Source: an uncultured Eggerthellaceae bacterium (GTDB taxonomy: Bacteria; Actinomycetota; Coriobacteriia; Coriobacteriales; Eggerthellaceae). From it: a stretch of 17,917 bases of DNA. Within the stretch, counting starts at the first letter, position 1, and each line of letters starts with the position of its first letter. Made by a program: the position numbers and the translations under genes. The DNA lies in assembly GCA_947632575.1 (NCBI GenBank), contig CANRPV010000012.1, positions 1 to 17,917 on the forward strand, read 5' to 3'. This document shows, piece by piece, positions 1 through 6,943 of this stretch. Under the pieces are notes generated by a model. The model did not search any database. It worked only from the letters and a program-made list of their open reading frames with translations, and had not been told where the DNA came from.

Positions 1-70
1 TCTTGTCGGATTCGAACCAACGACCCCGAGATTACAAATCACGTGCTCTGGCCAACTGAGCTAAAGAGGC
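1..70 (-). tRNA. tRNA-Thr (anticodon TGT), 3' end cut by window edge
   Basis: Read on the minus strand, the sequence folds as a tRNA. It has acceptor strand GCCTCTT, D stem GCTC/GAGC, a 7-base anticodon loop TTTGTAA with anticodon TGT (threonine, ACA codons), variable loop GGGTC, and T arm GTTGG-TTCGAAT-CCGAC. The 3' acceptor strand reads AAGA at position 1, so the last three paired bases, the discriminator and any CCA lie outside the window. The anticodon stem has one T-T mismatch. A Bacteroidales-type promoter lies just upstream at 129-159. Confidence 0.95.
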
Positions 71-128
71 GGGTCTTACTTTTGTTTTGCCTTAGCCTTT
101 CGCCGCGTTGCGGCCCTAAAAGCGATTG

Positions 129-159
129 CAAAGTTACGCACTTTTTCCATATCTGCAAA
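129..159 (-). promoter_or_regulatory. Bacteroidales-type promoter for tRNA-Thr
   Basis: On the minus strand there is a TTTG -33 box (complement of 156-159), 19 bases, then a TAACTTTG -7 box (complement of 129-136). This matches the Bacteroidales primary sigma consensus (TTTG, about 19-21 bases, TAnnTTTG) very well. It points at the tRNA, whose 5' end is at 70. Confidence 0.75.
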
Positions 160-290
160 CATTTGCGACATTTTTTTGTTACAGTCCCCGATTTTTTTGA
201 GGATTTCAGCTCTTTTCACACAAATACACACTTGATTCACACCGTTTTCAGTTCTGCCGGCAGATTTCTATATTTTTTTGGGCGGAATCA

Positions 291-1676
291 TCAGGCTGCC
301 GGCGCCAGCGGAGGCTGCGGCCGGTCCGGGCGCCCTCCGAACAGCCGGTGCTGCAACACAAGCGCCGCCGATACCACCGCTGTGCCGGTGATGACCCACG
401 ACACGGGATACACAAGCATCAGCACATGGAAATCATTATACACCGGATGCACTGTATAGACCCACACAAGCCTGAGCACACACGTGCCGAATATCGTAAG
501 CACCATCGGCAGCACCGAATACCCCAGACCGCGCATATATGCGCCCGAAATCTCGTAGCTGCTGGCCAGCCACTGGAACATCAGCGCCGTATGCAGGCGT
601 ATGGAAGCATAGCGGATAACCTCCGGATCCGCCGTGAACACCGCCAGGAAAACGCTCTGGCCCCACACTATCCCCACATTGGCCAGCAGCGAAAGACTCG
701 CGGCATACGTCATGCATATCCTCACAGCCTTGCGGCAGCGGCTGTAAAGACCCGCGCCGTAGTTCTGACTCACAAACGCTATCGTGGCCGCCCCGAAGGA
801 ATTTATTATATAATAGCAGTATGCCTCATAAGTGAGGGCCGCTGCCGAACCCGCCACGGCGTCGGCACCGAATTTATTGATGGACGACTGTATGAAGATA
901 TTGGAAATAGAGAACACCATGCCCTGCAGACCCGCCGGCACACCGATCTGAAGCATCTTCTTAAGGTCGGCCCCGCTCATCGCTATCTTCCGCAGGTCGA
1001 GCCGGAAGGGTTCCGGCTCGCGGGTGAGCAGCCACACTATTATCCCGGCATTGACGGCATTGGCCACCACGGTACCTATGGCCACGCCCGCCACACCCAT
1101 ACCGAAACACGCCACCAGCACCCAGTCGAGCACCGTGTTGACCACCGTGGCGGCCATCAGCGCGTAGAACGGTCGCCGCGTGTCGCCCATGCTCCTCATT
1201 ATTGCCGAGCCGAAATTATATGCCATCATGAACGGCATGCCGCAGAAATATATGCGGAGATAGGTCGTGGCGAGGTCTATCACGTCGGGGGGAGCGCTCA
1301 TCAGCTCCAGTATGGGCCGCGCCAGAGTAGTGCCGGCAACCAGCAGTATCAGACCGCTCGCCACCGACACCACGGCCACCGTGCCCACCGAGCGCCTCAC
1401 GGCGCTGTCGTGGCGCTGACCTATATAATTGGCTATGACCACGTTGGCACCCACGGCGATACCCAGAAACAGATTCACCATTATGCTGATTATCGGCCCG
1501 TTGCTGCCAACGGCCGCCATGGCGCGCGAAGTGTCATAACTGCCTATCACCGCCACATCCACAGCGTTGAACGACTGCTGCAGTATGCCGCTCGCTATCA
1601 GCGGCAGCGAGAACACGAAAATTTTGCCCCACAACAGCCCGTGGAGCATATCTATCTGATTGGAGTTTTTTCCCAT
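291..1676 (-). CDS. MATE family efflux transporter
   Basis: This 461-residue, very hydrophobic protein has the length and about 12 membrane spans expected of MATE (multidrug and toxic compound extrusion) transporters. MATE proteins are inner-membrane antiporters that use Na+ or H+ gradients to export cationic drugs or metabolites. Family-like stretches are the N-terminal LPLIASGILQQSFNAVDVAVIG, the VVIANYIGQ segment, and the second-half counterpart IGVPAGLQGMVFSISNIFIQ followed by AFVSQNYGAG; the two halves reflect the internal duplication of the family. The tail RPDRPQPPLAPAA is Pro/Ala-rich and probably cytoplasmic. The gene is transcribed alone, away from the MetE-like gene. The substrate cannot be read from the sequence. 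The long plus-strand ORF opposite it is an antisense shadow. Confidence 0.92.
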   Translation of the reverse strand: MGKNSNQIDMLHGLLWGKIFVFSLPLIASGILQQSFNAVDVAVIGSYDTSRAMAAVGSNGPIISIMVNLFLGIAVGANVVIANYIGQRHDSAVRRSVGTVAVVSVASGLILLVAGTTLARPILELMSAPPDVIDLATTYLRIYFCGMPFMMAYNFGSAIMRSMGDTRRPFYALMAATVVNTVLDWVLVACFGMGVAGVAIGTVVANAVNAGIIVWLLTREPEPFRLDLRKIAMSGADLKKMLQIGVPAGLQGMVFSISNIFIQSSINKFGADAVAGSAAALTYEAYCYYIINSFGAATIAFVSQNYGAGLYSRCRKAVRICMTYAASLSLLANVGIVWGQSVFLAVFTADPEVIRYASIRLHTALMFQWLASSYEISGAYMRGLGYSVLPMVLTIFGTCVLRLVWVYTVHPVYNDFHVLMLVYPVSWVITGTAVVSAALVLQHRLFGGRPDRPQPPLAPAA

Positions 1677-1689
1677 AGCTTTTGAGCTG

Positions 1690-1697
1690 CAAATTTA
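1690..1697 (-). promoter_or_regulatory. -7 box of the MATE gene promoter
   Basis: The minus strand reads TAAATTTG (complement of 1690-1697), matching TAnnTTTG, 13 bases before the ATG. No clear TTTG -33 box stands 19-21 bases upstream, and the leader would be very short. Confidence 0.35.
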
Positions 1698-1789
1698 CGC
1701 ATTCCCGCCGAATATACGGCTTATCTATTTTTCGGAGATATATACCGAAAATATTACGGAAAAAATTCCATAATCTCGCGTATAATTTC

Positions 1790-1797
1790 TAATTTTG
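1790..1797 (+). promoter_or_regulatory. -7 box for the MetE-like gene
   Basis: TAATTTTG matches TAnnTTTG and lies 33 bases before the ATG at 1831, in an AT-rich intergenic stretch. The -33 box is not recognisable. I saw no SAM- or cobalamin-riboswitch-like structure in the short leader. Confidence 0.4.
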
Positions 1798-1830
1798 CCC
1801 TCATAAATAATTTAACCTCACATTTCTATT

Positions 1831-2859
1831 ATGAGTGAACGTCCGTTTTCCGACAAATTCGACATCGTGGGCAGCTTCCTGCCCTCTCCCGAACTCATTG
1901 AGGCCCGCAACGCTTTCGATGCAGGCCGCATCGACGCCGCCGAGATGCGCCGCGCCGAAGACCGTGCAATAGCCTCGCTTGTCGAGCGCCAGCTCAAGGC
2001 CGGACTCCCGTTCGTGACCTCCGGCGAACTCCGCCGCCGCGTCTGGAACAAGGATTTCTACTTCGGCCTCGGCGGTATTGAAAAGGGTCGCGTGGAAGAC
2101 GACGCCCTGCGCCGCAACCTCCCCGCCTTCGCCGACCTCATGCTCTTCAAGGCCCCGATTTCCTATAATCCTGAGCATCCTTTCTTCAACGACTTCAAGT
2201 TCCTTTACGATACTGCCGCCGGACGCGCCCAGGTGCGCCAGACTATCCCCTCCCCCGCCGACCTCTATCTGGAGATTCTCACCATCACCGACGATGATCC
2301 CGGCCGCGTATATCCCTCGCCTGCCACGCTTATCGACGACATAGCCGGAGCTTACCGCGAGACAATACGCCGCTTCTACCAGCTCGGATGCCGCCATCTC
2401 CAGCTCGACGACACCGCCGCCGGACAGCTTGCCGACTCATCCTTCCTCAACACGCTCATTCTCGGCGGCATCGATCCCGTCAAGCTCCAGAACGACATCA
2501 TCACCCTCATCAACAAATCCATAGAAGGTCTGCCGGCCGACATGGGCATATCGCTCTTCGTGTCCGGCGGTGTGAACGTCGTTCCGGCATGGCGCACAGA
2601 CGATACGCCCGACAACGTACTGGCCAACCTGCTCCGCAACGTAAACATCCGCCACTTCTTCCTCCCATTCTCACCCTCCGACCCCGAACAGCTCGACATC
2701 CTGCGCTTTCTGCGTCCCGGAAGCATCGTGACCCTCGGACTGCTCTCGGCCCACATGCCCTTCTCCGACAAGATTCCCTACGTGCGCAACGCCATAGAGC
2801 ACGCACGCCGCTATCTCCCCGCCGAAGCCATCTCCATAAGCCCCACTCGCGGCTCATAG
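1831..2859 (+). CDS. MetE C-terminal-like (YxjG/YxjH-type) protein lacking zinc ligands
   Basis: The 342-residue product follows the YxjG/YxjH branch of the cobalamin-independent methionine synthase fold. Examples are FDIVGSFLPSPELIEARNAFDAGRI near residues 10-34, Q(L)KAGLPFVTSGELRRRVWNKDF at 54-76, RHLQLDDTAAGQL at 188-200 and the C-terminal VTLGLLSAHMPF. In active members zinc is held by a His-x-Cys (HICRGN in B. subtilis YxjG), a Glu (LEYD) and a Cys (SPQCGF). The corresponding stretches here read SLFVSGGVN (241-249), FLPFSPSD (277-284) and SPTRGS (337-342), so all four ligands appear to be missing. The protein stops right after that motif, shorter than the usual ~370 residues. Fold membership is clear. 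Methyl transfer to homocysteine is doubtful, and the actual activity is unknown. It is monocistronic, with a terminator directly after the stop. Confidence 0.8.
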   Translation: MSERPFSDKFDIVGSFLPSPELIEARNAFDAGRIDAAEMRRAEDRAIASLVERQLKAGLPFVTSGELRRRVWNKDFYFGLGGIEKGRVEDDALRRNLPAFADLMLFKAPISYNPEHPFFNDFKFLYDTAAGRAQVRQTIPSPADLYLEILTITDDDPGRVYPSPATLIDDIAGAYRETIRRFYQLGCRHLQLDDTAAGQLADSSFLNTLILGGIDPVKLQNDIITLINKSIEGLPADMGISLFVSGGVNVVPAWRTDDTPDNVLANLLRNVNIRHFFLPFSPSDPEQLDILRFLRPGSIVTLGLLSAHMPFSDKIPYVRNAIEHARRYLPAEAISISPTRGS

Positions 2860-2891
2860 AATAGCTGATAATCGTTTGATTATCAGCTATT
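2860..2891 (+). terminator. Strong hairpin terminator after the MetE-like gene
   Basis: A perfect 14-bp stem (2860-2873 pairs with 2878-2891, AATAGCTGATAATC and its complement) closes a 4-base loop, starting one base after the stop codon. The tail is only weakly T-rich. Confidence 0.8.
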
Positions 2892-2912
2892 TCTGTAAAA
2901 TCGGGTATAAAC

Positions 2913-2944
2913 AGAGTATAAACTTTCGACATAAAATATACTCT
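2913..2944. repeat. 8-bp inverted repeat in the intergenic region
   Basis: AGAGTATA (2913-2920) and TATACTCT (2937-2944) form an inverted repeat around a 16-base AT-rich spacer. GTATAAAC also occurs twice in tandem just before and into the left arm. It lies between the terminator and the promoter at 2973, so it could be an operator or an old recombination scar. The function is unknown. Confidence 0.4.
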
Positions 2945-2972
2945 CGAAGAGAACCAAACAGAATCGATGTTC

Positions 2973-3003
2973 TTGCTACATTCAAAGAAAAGCTGTAACT
3001 TTA
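2973..3003 (+). promoter_or_regulatory. Promoter of the 3021/3626 gene pair
   Basis: TTG at 2973-2975, 20 bases, then TAACTTTA at 2996-3003, one mismatch from TAnnTTTG. The ATG is at 3021, so the transcript would start only about 10 bases before it. Confidence 0.6.
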
Positions 3004-3020
3004 CCTAAAACTGATTCCAC

Positions 3021-3629
3021 ATGATAAGCGAGCTGATACAAAACCTTATTGCCATCAATAACATTGCTGAAGGACAAGACCTATCCTTTGACAATGCTTT
3101 GTCAATCGTCAAGAAGTACGATGTCATGCCGGAGCCAAATGACCTGATCGATGAGGCTGAGATAATGGCTACATCTGATATAGATGCATTGGAGAAATCA
3201 GGCATCGAACTTAAGAGGGAGTCGGAACGATTTCTGAATTTCTCGCTGTCCCGGCTCCTGAACAGCGATTTCAAGACCATTGCTCAAAGTCACACAAATA
3301 CCTTTTATGAACGGTTTCAAACTGCAGAGGACGACTTGAATCCATATTGGAAAGCCTATTGTCAGCTCAATAACCGGCTTGACTACCTTGACGTCAATAG
3401 TCGAGATTACCAAGAAACGGAGAAATGCTGTGCAGAAGCCAAGGCGGAGCATGACGAACGACAAAAGGTTGTTCACAGACTATATTCCGAATATCACCAG
3501 GCTCTCAAGGATACTGGGCCGATACTCTTTTTCAAAGTCGAATATCTGGAAGTAATCATTTTGAAATATCGTGATATCGCTTCGGCGATACTTGCAGACA
3601 TCAAACGAATCAAGGAGGGTTGCTCATGA
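3021..3629 (+). CDS. Hypothetical helical protein, first gene of a two-gene unit
   Basis: I do not recognise this 202-residue protein. It has no signal peptide or membrane segment and is predominantly charged and helical. The stretch from about residue 130 to 165 (YLDVNSRDYQETEKCCAEAKAEHDERQKVVHRLYSEYHQ) looks coiled-coil-like. It is the first gene after its own promoter, and its TGA overlaps the next gene's ATG by four bases (ATGA), so the two are probably translationally coupled and may act together. It sits between a chromosomal gene and a mobilizable module, a typical place for accessory cargo, but nothing in it shows a toxin, antitoxin or defence motif. Confidence 0.75.
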   Translation: MISELIQNLIAINNIAEGQDLSFDNALSIVKKYDVMPEPNDLIDEAEIMATSDIDALEKSGIELKRESERFLNFSLSRLLNSDFKTIAQSHTNTFYERFQTAEDDLNPYWKAYCQLNNRLDYLDVNSRDYQETEKCCAEAKAEHDERQKVVHRLYSEYHQALKDTGPILFFKVEYLEVIILKYRDIASAILADIKRIKEGCS

Positions 3630-4036
3630 CGAAGCTTTTGATGAAAGATGCCGAGCAGTTTCGCGATACCGTATCTGCCAAGCTATGCAACTGTCTTTAT
3701 GATGCCTGCAATGAAGTCCTGTTTGAATTTACTACTCCTATAATGTTCAGCGTTCACATGAATCTGAGATTGGAACAGGATTTCTTTAGGCTAATAAAAT
3801 TCAAGCAGCTTCATATATGTTATATGGTGTATGCTGTGGAGAGATTAATCTCTCCGTCTGCACTTGGCAAAGAATGGTCAATGCTGTTCCTGAAACGTTG
3901 CGGAATAAGTCAGACCTATTATAAAAGCCATAGGCTTGATGACGCAAGAAGCGATGTCCCGGCCAACATAGAATTTCGCGAAAACATAGAAAACGCGATC
4001 AAAGCCTGGGAAGAGATGAGACGCGCCACACGCTAA
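3626..4036 (+). CDS. Hypothetical protein, partner of the upstream gene
   Basis: This 136-residue protein is not recognised. The ATG at 3626 is chosen because a strong AGGAGG (3613-3618) stands 7 bases upstream and because it gives an exact ATGA overlap with the previous stop; a TTG six bases earlier is less likely. The middle contains IKFKQLHICYMVYAVERLISPSALGKEWSMLFL, a hydrophobic helical part, and the C terminus (NIENAIKAWEEMRRATR) is amphipathic. No catalytic motif is visible. A good Shine-Dalgarno is unusual for Bacteroidales and suggests deliberate coupling or foreign origin. A terminator hairpin follows about 40 bases after the stop. Confidence 0.72.
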   Translation: MTKLLMKDAEQFRDTVSAKLCNCLYDACNEVLFEFTTPIMFSVHMNLRLEQDFFRLIKFKQLHICYMVYAVERLISPSALGKEWSMLFLKRCGISQTYYKSHRLDDARSDVPANIEFRENIENAIKAWEEMRRATR

Positions 4037-4077
4037 TCACAACTTCAACACAACAGAATCCGATTTTAAAAACTCAT

Positions 4078-4126
4078 AACGCGCTATATCGCTGCAATCC
4101 AGCGAATAGCGCGTTTACATTTTTTA
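4078..4126 (+). terminator. Long hairpin terminator after the 3021/3626 pair
   Basis: AACGCGCTAT (4078-4087) pairs with ATAGCGCGTT (4106-4115), and inside it TCGCTG (4089-4094) pairs with CAGCGA (4100-4105) around the loop CAATC, with one bulged A. It is followed by TACATTTTTT. This has the form of a rho-independent terminator and marks the left border of the mobilizable module. Confidence 0.8.
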
Positions 4127-4148
4127 TATTTCGACACATTGCGCCCAC

Positions 4149-4179
4149 ATGGTGTCACTTTGGAGAGGCGATAACTTTG
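4149..4179 (+). promoter_or_regulatory. Probable promoter of the mobilizable-module operon
   Basis: TAACTTTG at 4172-4179 is a perfect TAnnTTTG -7 box. The sequence 19 bases upstream is ATGG (4149-4152), a weak -33. The first gene starts at 4262, leaving a leader of about 75 bases. Confidence 0.5.
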
Positions 4180-4261
4180 CATCGGAAACGAAAGGTACTC
4201 AATGCATGCCAAGAATACCCGGGTATTTCCAAAAGTATCTACGAAAATCAGACATTAAATT

Positions 4262-4501
4262 ATGCAAAGAAAACTTCTCACCTCTAAGGAAGCAGCGCAG
4301 TATCTCGGCATATCGCTATCCTTTCTCCGTAAGATGATGATGAATCGCGTCATCCCAATGTACAAGCCAAACGGCAAACTCTGCTACTTTGATCCCGCAG
4401 ACCTCGACGCTTACCTCACCAGTGTCCGTATTTCTTCTCAGGATGAAATCAGAGAGCGCGCCAACGATTATCTCCACAAAAAAAGTAAACATGCCCTCTG
4501 A
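4262..4501 (+). CDS. Excisionase-like helix-turn-helix DNA-binding protein
   Basis: This 79-residue protein has the MerR-like winged helix-turn-helix of the excisionase family (helix_turn_helix_17 type). KLLTSKEAAQYLGISLSFLRKMMMNRVIPMYKPNGKLCYFDPADLDAYL covers residues 4-52, with the typical 'TSKEAAxYLGIS' recognition helix and 'xxFDPADLDAYL' wing. Such proteins bend DNA during excision of integrated elements or act as small regulators. It opens the module operon and overlaps the replication gene by 11 bases. The short charged tail (DEIRERANDYLHKKSK) is family-like. Confidence 0.85.
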   Translation: MQRKLLTSKEAAQYLGISLSFLRKMMMNRVIPMYKPNGKLCYFDPADLDAYLTSVRISSQDEIRERANDYLHKKSKHAL

Positions 4502-5270
4502 CGGAGTTAATCTCTATGGACTGACTCATTTCTTCTGGTTGGAGAATGAGTATGATCCATTCCCCGCTTCGGCTATCGCCATGTTCTTCTTTTTGCTCGA
4601 ACGTGCCAACAATCGTCGCTGGAAAATGCCGTTCAAATGTCATACCTCCGTTATCAGCCATGCTATCAGTGTATCGCGACAGTCGGTAATTACGTCCAGA
4701 GATATTCTTGCTTCACGCGGTATGATTACCTTCTATCCCGGTAAAAGCAGGAATACTCCGGCATCATATACCATCGAAACCGATTCAAGAAAATGGGCCT
4801 CTCACTTGACGGTCGACTTGACAGATGAGAGAACGGTAGGCTTGACTGATGGGTTGACAGTAAAGTTGTCGGAAGACTTGTCACCTTATAATATAAAAGA
4901 AGAGAAGAATAAAGATACAAAATCTTCTATTTATAAAGCCGAAGAGAAAAAATTTTTGAGTATTGATGAACTCGAAAAACTGTTTCTTTCCGATAAGGCT
5001 TGGCAAGCCAATCTCATTTCCTTCCTGTCGGCAGATACCAAAATCGGCTCAGACACTCTCCAGCGACAAATCTCATATTTCTTTCAGCTCCAAAAGTGCA
5101 GCGGAATCGACCGCAGGGAAGAAAAGGAGTGTCGCACTCACTTCACCAACTGGATTAAAAAACAATTAAAAGAAAATCCTAATGGAATTCATAAACAACG
5201 GGAGCCTGATAAGCGTAGAGGCTCTGATATCACGGCTTTTTCAGCGAAAGAGTATGACGGAGCGTTTTAA
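4491..5270 (+). CDS. Winged-helix replication initiator / replisome organizer-like protein with internal repeats
   Basis: The ATG at 4491 is preferred over an upstream in-frame ATG at 4389, because the longer form would lie entirely inside the preceding gene. The 259-residue product has three parts. An N-terminal winged-helix domain covers about residues 10-95 (LYGLTHFFWLENEYDPF... HTSVISHAISVSRQSVITSRDILASRGMITFYPG). A linker built from four-residue repeats (LTV-DLTD-ERTV-GLTD-GLTV-KLSE-DLS) covers 106-131. A C-terminal helical domain covers 155-226 (LSIDELEKLFLSDKAWQ... HFTNWIKKQL), resembling the C-terminal domain of Bacteroidales and phage DnaD-like replication proteins. It is followed by a DnaC-like loader, the usual partner. 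The repeats are encoded by 12-bp DNA repeats beside an AT-rich tract, which suggests the origin lies inside the gene. Confidence 0.75.
   Translation: MPSDGVNLYGLTHFFWLENEYDPFPASAIAMFFFLLERANNRRWKMPFKCHTSVISHAISVSRQSVITSRDILASRGMITFYPGKSRNTPASYTIETDSRKWASHLTVDLTDERTVGLTDGLTVKLSEDLSPYNIKEEKNKDTKSSIYKAEEKKFLSIDELEKLFLSDKAWQANLISFLSADTKIGSDTLQRQISYFFQLQKCSGIDRREEKECRTHFTNWIKKQLKENPNGIHKQREPDKRRGSDITAFSAKEYDGAF
4805..4888 (+). repeat. Seven tandem 12-bp repeats (iteron-like)
   Basis: Units start at 4805, 4817, 4829, 4841, 4853, 4865 and 4877. Their first six bases are CTTGAC, CTTGAC, GAGAAC, CTTGAC, GTTGAC, GTTGTC and CTTGTC. The 12-base period is exact; the third unit is the most decayed. The array encodes a repeated xLTx linker in the replication protein and resembles the iterons of lambda-O-type internal origins. 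Confidence 0.75.
4886..4962 (+). other. AT-rich tract beside the iterons: candidate DNA-unwinding element
   Basis: Right after the repeat array the coding strand becomes strongly A/T- and purine-rich (TTATAATATAAAAG, then GAAGAGAAAAAATTTTTGAG at the end). It encodes the Lys/Glu-rich link IKEEKNKDTKSSIYKAEEKKFL. Iterons next to an AT-rich stretch inside an initiator gene is the classical layout of an internal replication origin. The assignment is inference. Confidence 0.5.
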
Positions 5271-5868
5271 GCTCCCGATGACACAACTACAGGCCGAACA
5301 GCTGATGAAGGCGGCGATAAAGGCCGAAGTTGAATACCGACACCGTAAGTTTGAGGTAAACCGATATGTGGAGACACAGATCTCCATAATGTCGGAATGG
5401 CTTACCGGAGACAGCTCGAAATTCGGGCTTCTTCTCTGTGGCGGTGTCGGCAATGGCAAAAGTACCTTTGTGAAGGCTTTCCAAAATCTTCTCAACAATC
5501 TGAACCTTCGGGATGAGAATAGCAGCGGATATAGAAGCATGCGTATTCTTGATGCCCGCTCAATCACGAATGTCTGCAAATCTGACTACCGGGCATGGGA
5601 AGCACTTTGCAAAGAGAGAATGCTGGCAATCGATGACCTCGGCATTGAACCGCTGGAAATCCAGGACTACGGGAATATATTGTCACCGATAGTAGATATG
5701 CTTACGCGCCGATATGACAAGCAGCTGTTCACCATGGTCACTACCAATCTCACTCCTCAGGAAATCAGAGCGAAATATGGCGAGCGTATAGCCGATCGAT
5801 TCAACGAGATGATGACGAAAATAGTGTTCGAGAACCCTACTTATCGAACAGACAACTTCAATGAATAA
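5254..5868 (+). CDS. DnaC-like AAA+ ATPase, putative helicase loader
   Basis: The 204-residue product is a AAA+ ATPase of the DnaC/IstB group. Walker A is GGVGNGKST (63-71), Walker B is LAIDDLG (124-130), a sensor-1-like VTTN is at 162-165, and GERIADRFNEM (176-186) carries the arginine-finger region. Helicase loaders of this type deliver DnaB to an initiator-marked origin, so it probably works with the protein encoded just upstream. The ATG at 5254 overlaps the previous stop by 17 bases. An earlier in-frame ATG at 5182 would add 24 residues but would extend the overlap, so I chose the shorter form. The next gene overlaps it by eight bases. IstB-type transposition helpers share these motifs, but no transposase partner is present. 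Confidence 0.85.
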   Translation: MTERFKLPMTQLQAEQLMKAAIKAEVEYRHRKFEVNRYVETQISIMSEWLTGDSSKFGLLLCGGVGNGKSTFVKAFQNLLNNLNLRDENSSGYRSMRILDARSITNVCKSDYRAWEALCKERMLAIDDLGIEPLEIQDYGNILSPIVDMLTRRYDKQLFTMVTTNLTPQEIRAKYGERIADRFNEMMTKIVFENPTYRTDNFNE

Positions 5869-6943
5869 AATGAAACAATCACAAACACTCTCATCAACGG
5901 AGTTCGACTCCATCGTGCCGGTCGATGACCTATGCATTGCTGTCGGTCTGGTCTGCACATCGCAGCGACGTGCTTTGAGGCACTACGCCCTCCCTGACGG
6001 TCGGGAGCTGACCGTCAACACGGCCCGAAATGAGTGGGCCATGAAGAACCCTGATTGCTATGGCACCGCATCGCAGCTCGCTCAACAGTTCGGGCTCGCA
6101 GAGAATGGAGATTTCTTCGCTACCATGCAGATAATTGATGTTCTGTATCTCAAGAGAACCGGTGTTCCGAGTATGTATCCAACGGCAGCTTTGAGTGTCC
6201 CGGTGTCCGGATTTACCAGGGATAAGAACATTGTGACTTCGGAACTTGATTTCCTGATGACCCAGCTCGGCATTTCTCTGAAAACTTTAAGCCGCTATGC
6301 TGAGGAAGGCTCGGTACCTAAAGCAAAAGGTCGCGGGCAAGAAAGAGTCCTGGCACTCCCGGCCGGCGAGCATGGTTACATCGGATTCAACGGTAACTGT
6401 TACCGATGTATCGGTGACGGCGGAATGACATCTTTCGGTGAGCGGCGCAAGAACCAGATATGCATGGTGTATGAAAATTCCCTGGACTTCCTCGCCTTGA
6501 TGGAACAGGTGCAGCGTAACGGAGTCCATCCGAGCATGGCACGCCGCTATCATATCATCCTCAACGGCAAGAGAGGCCTTGGAGACGCCTGCGAATATCT
6601 GAAAGCCAATCCCGACTTTCTTGAGGTACGCTGCTTCATGCCGGAGAATGAATTCGGCAACAAAGCTTTTGCCGCCATCAACGATGCAGTGAAAGGCACT
6701 GCGGTCAACCGTTCGGAGATGTATCACGGCTTCGGCTCACTTCTCGGCAAATACCTCCCGAAAGTTCCGGAAGCATACCGTAAATGGAAAGCCTCGCTTG
6801 TCGCTCAAAGCACTCGGATCGAAGAATCAGAGAAGCGTGATGTCCGACAGGAACAGCCGGAGAAGGTAATCGACGTCACGCCTCTGCTTGGCGGTGAAAA
6901 GAATACTATGATCGACCGCGAGACGGGAGGGCTCAAGCTATGA
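5861..6943 (+). CDS. Toprim/primase-like protein with degenerate motifs
   Basis: This 360-residue protein has the layout of the CHC2-toprim primases carried by Bacteroidales mobilizable elements. An N-terminal part (residues 15-80) resembles the primase zinc-finger region (HYALPDGRELTVNTARNEWAMKNPDCYGTASQL) but lacks the four zinc cysteines/histidines. A toprim-like region contains CMVYENSLDFLALM (201-214), with the conserved acidic E205, and CFMPENEFGNKAFAAI (258-273) where the DxD motif would be. The latter reads ExE, so metal-dependent primase activity is uncertain. Position after a helicase loader and before the relaxase supports a role in lagging-strand priming or second-strand synthesis after transfer. 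The C-terminal 70 residues are charged and unassigned. It overlaps the loader gene by eight bases and the next ORF by four. Confidence 0.65.
   Translation: MNKMKQSQTLSSTEFDSIVPVDDLCIAVGLVCTSQRRALRHYALPDGRELTVNTARNEWAMKNPDCYGTASQLAQQFGLAENGDFFATMQIIDVLYLKRTGVPSMYPTAALSVPVSGFTRDKNIVTSELDFLMTQLGISLKTLSRYAEEGSVPKAKGRGQERVLALPAGEHGYIGFNGNCYRCIGDGGMTSFGERRKNQICMVYENSLDFLALMEQVQRNGVHPSMARRYHIILNGKRGLGDACEYLKANPDFLEVRCFMPENEFGNKAFAAINDAVKGTAVNRSEMYHGFGSLLGKYLPKVPEAYRKWKASLVAQSTRIEESEKRDVRQEQPEKVIDVTPLLGGEKNTMIDRETGGLKL

Noticed and set aside
348..1685. 445-codon plus-strand open frame opposite the MATE gene
   Set aside because: Its product is His/Arg-rich with no family features, and it mirrors a clear transporter on the other strand.
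1800..1830. Possible SAM or cobalamin riboswitch before the MetE-like gene
   Set aside because: The leader from the -7 box is about 30 bases, far too short for either riboswitch.
2950..4260. Search for an attachment site matching the 9266 or 10566-10767 sites at the left edge of the module
   Set aside because: Only weak resemblances (TTTGGAGAGGC at 4159-4169, CTCTCGAAGAGA at 2941-2952) were found, too short to call att sites.
4389..4490. Longer N terminus for the replication initiator
   Set aside because: It would lie wholly in the excisionase-like gene in another frame and its translation does not look like a domain; the ATG at 4491 fits operon overlap.
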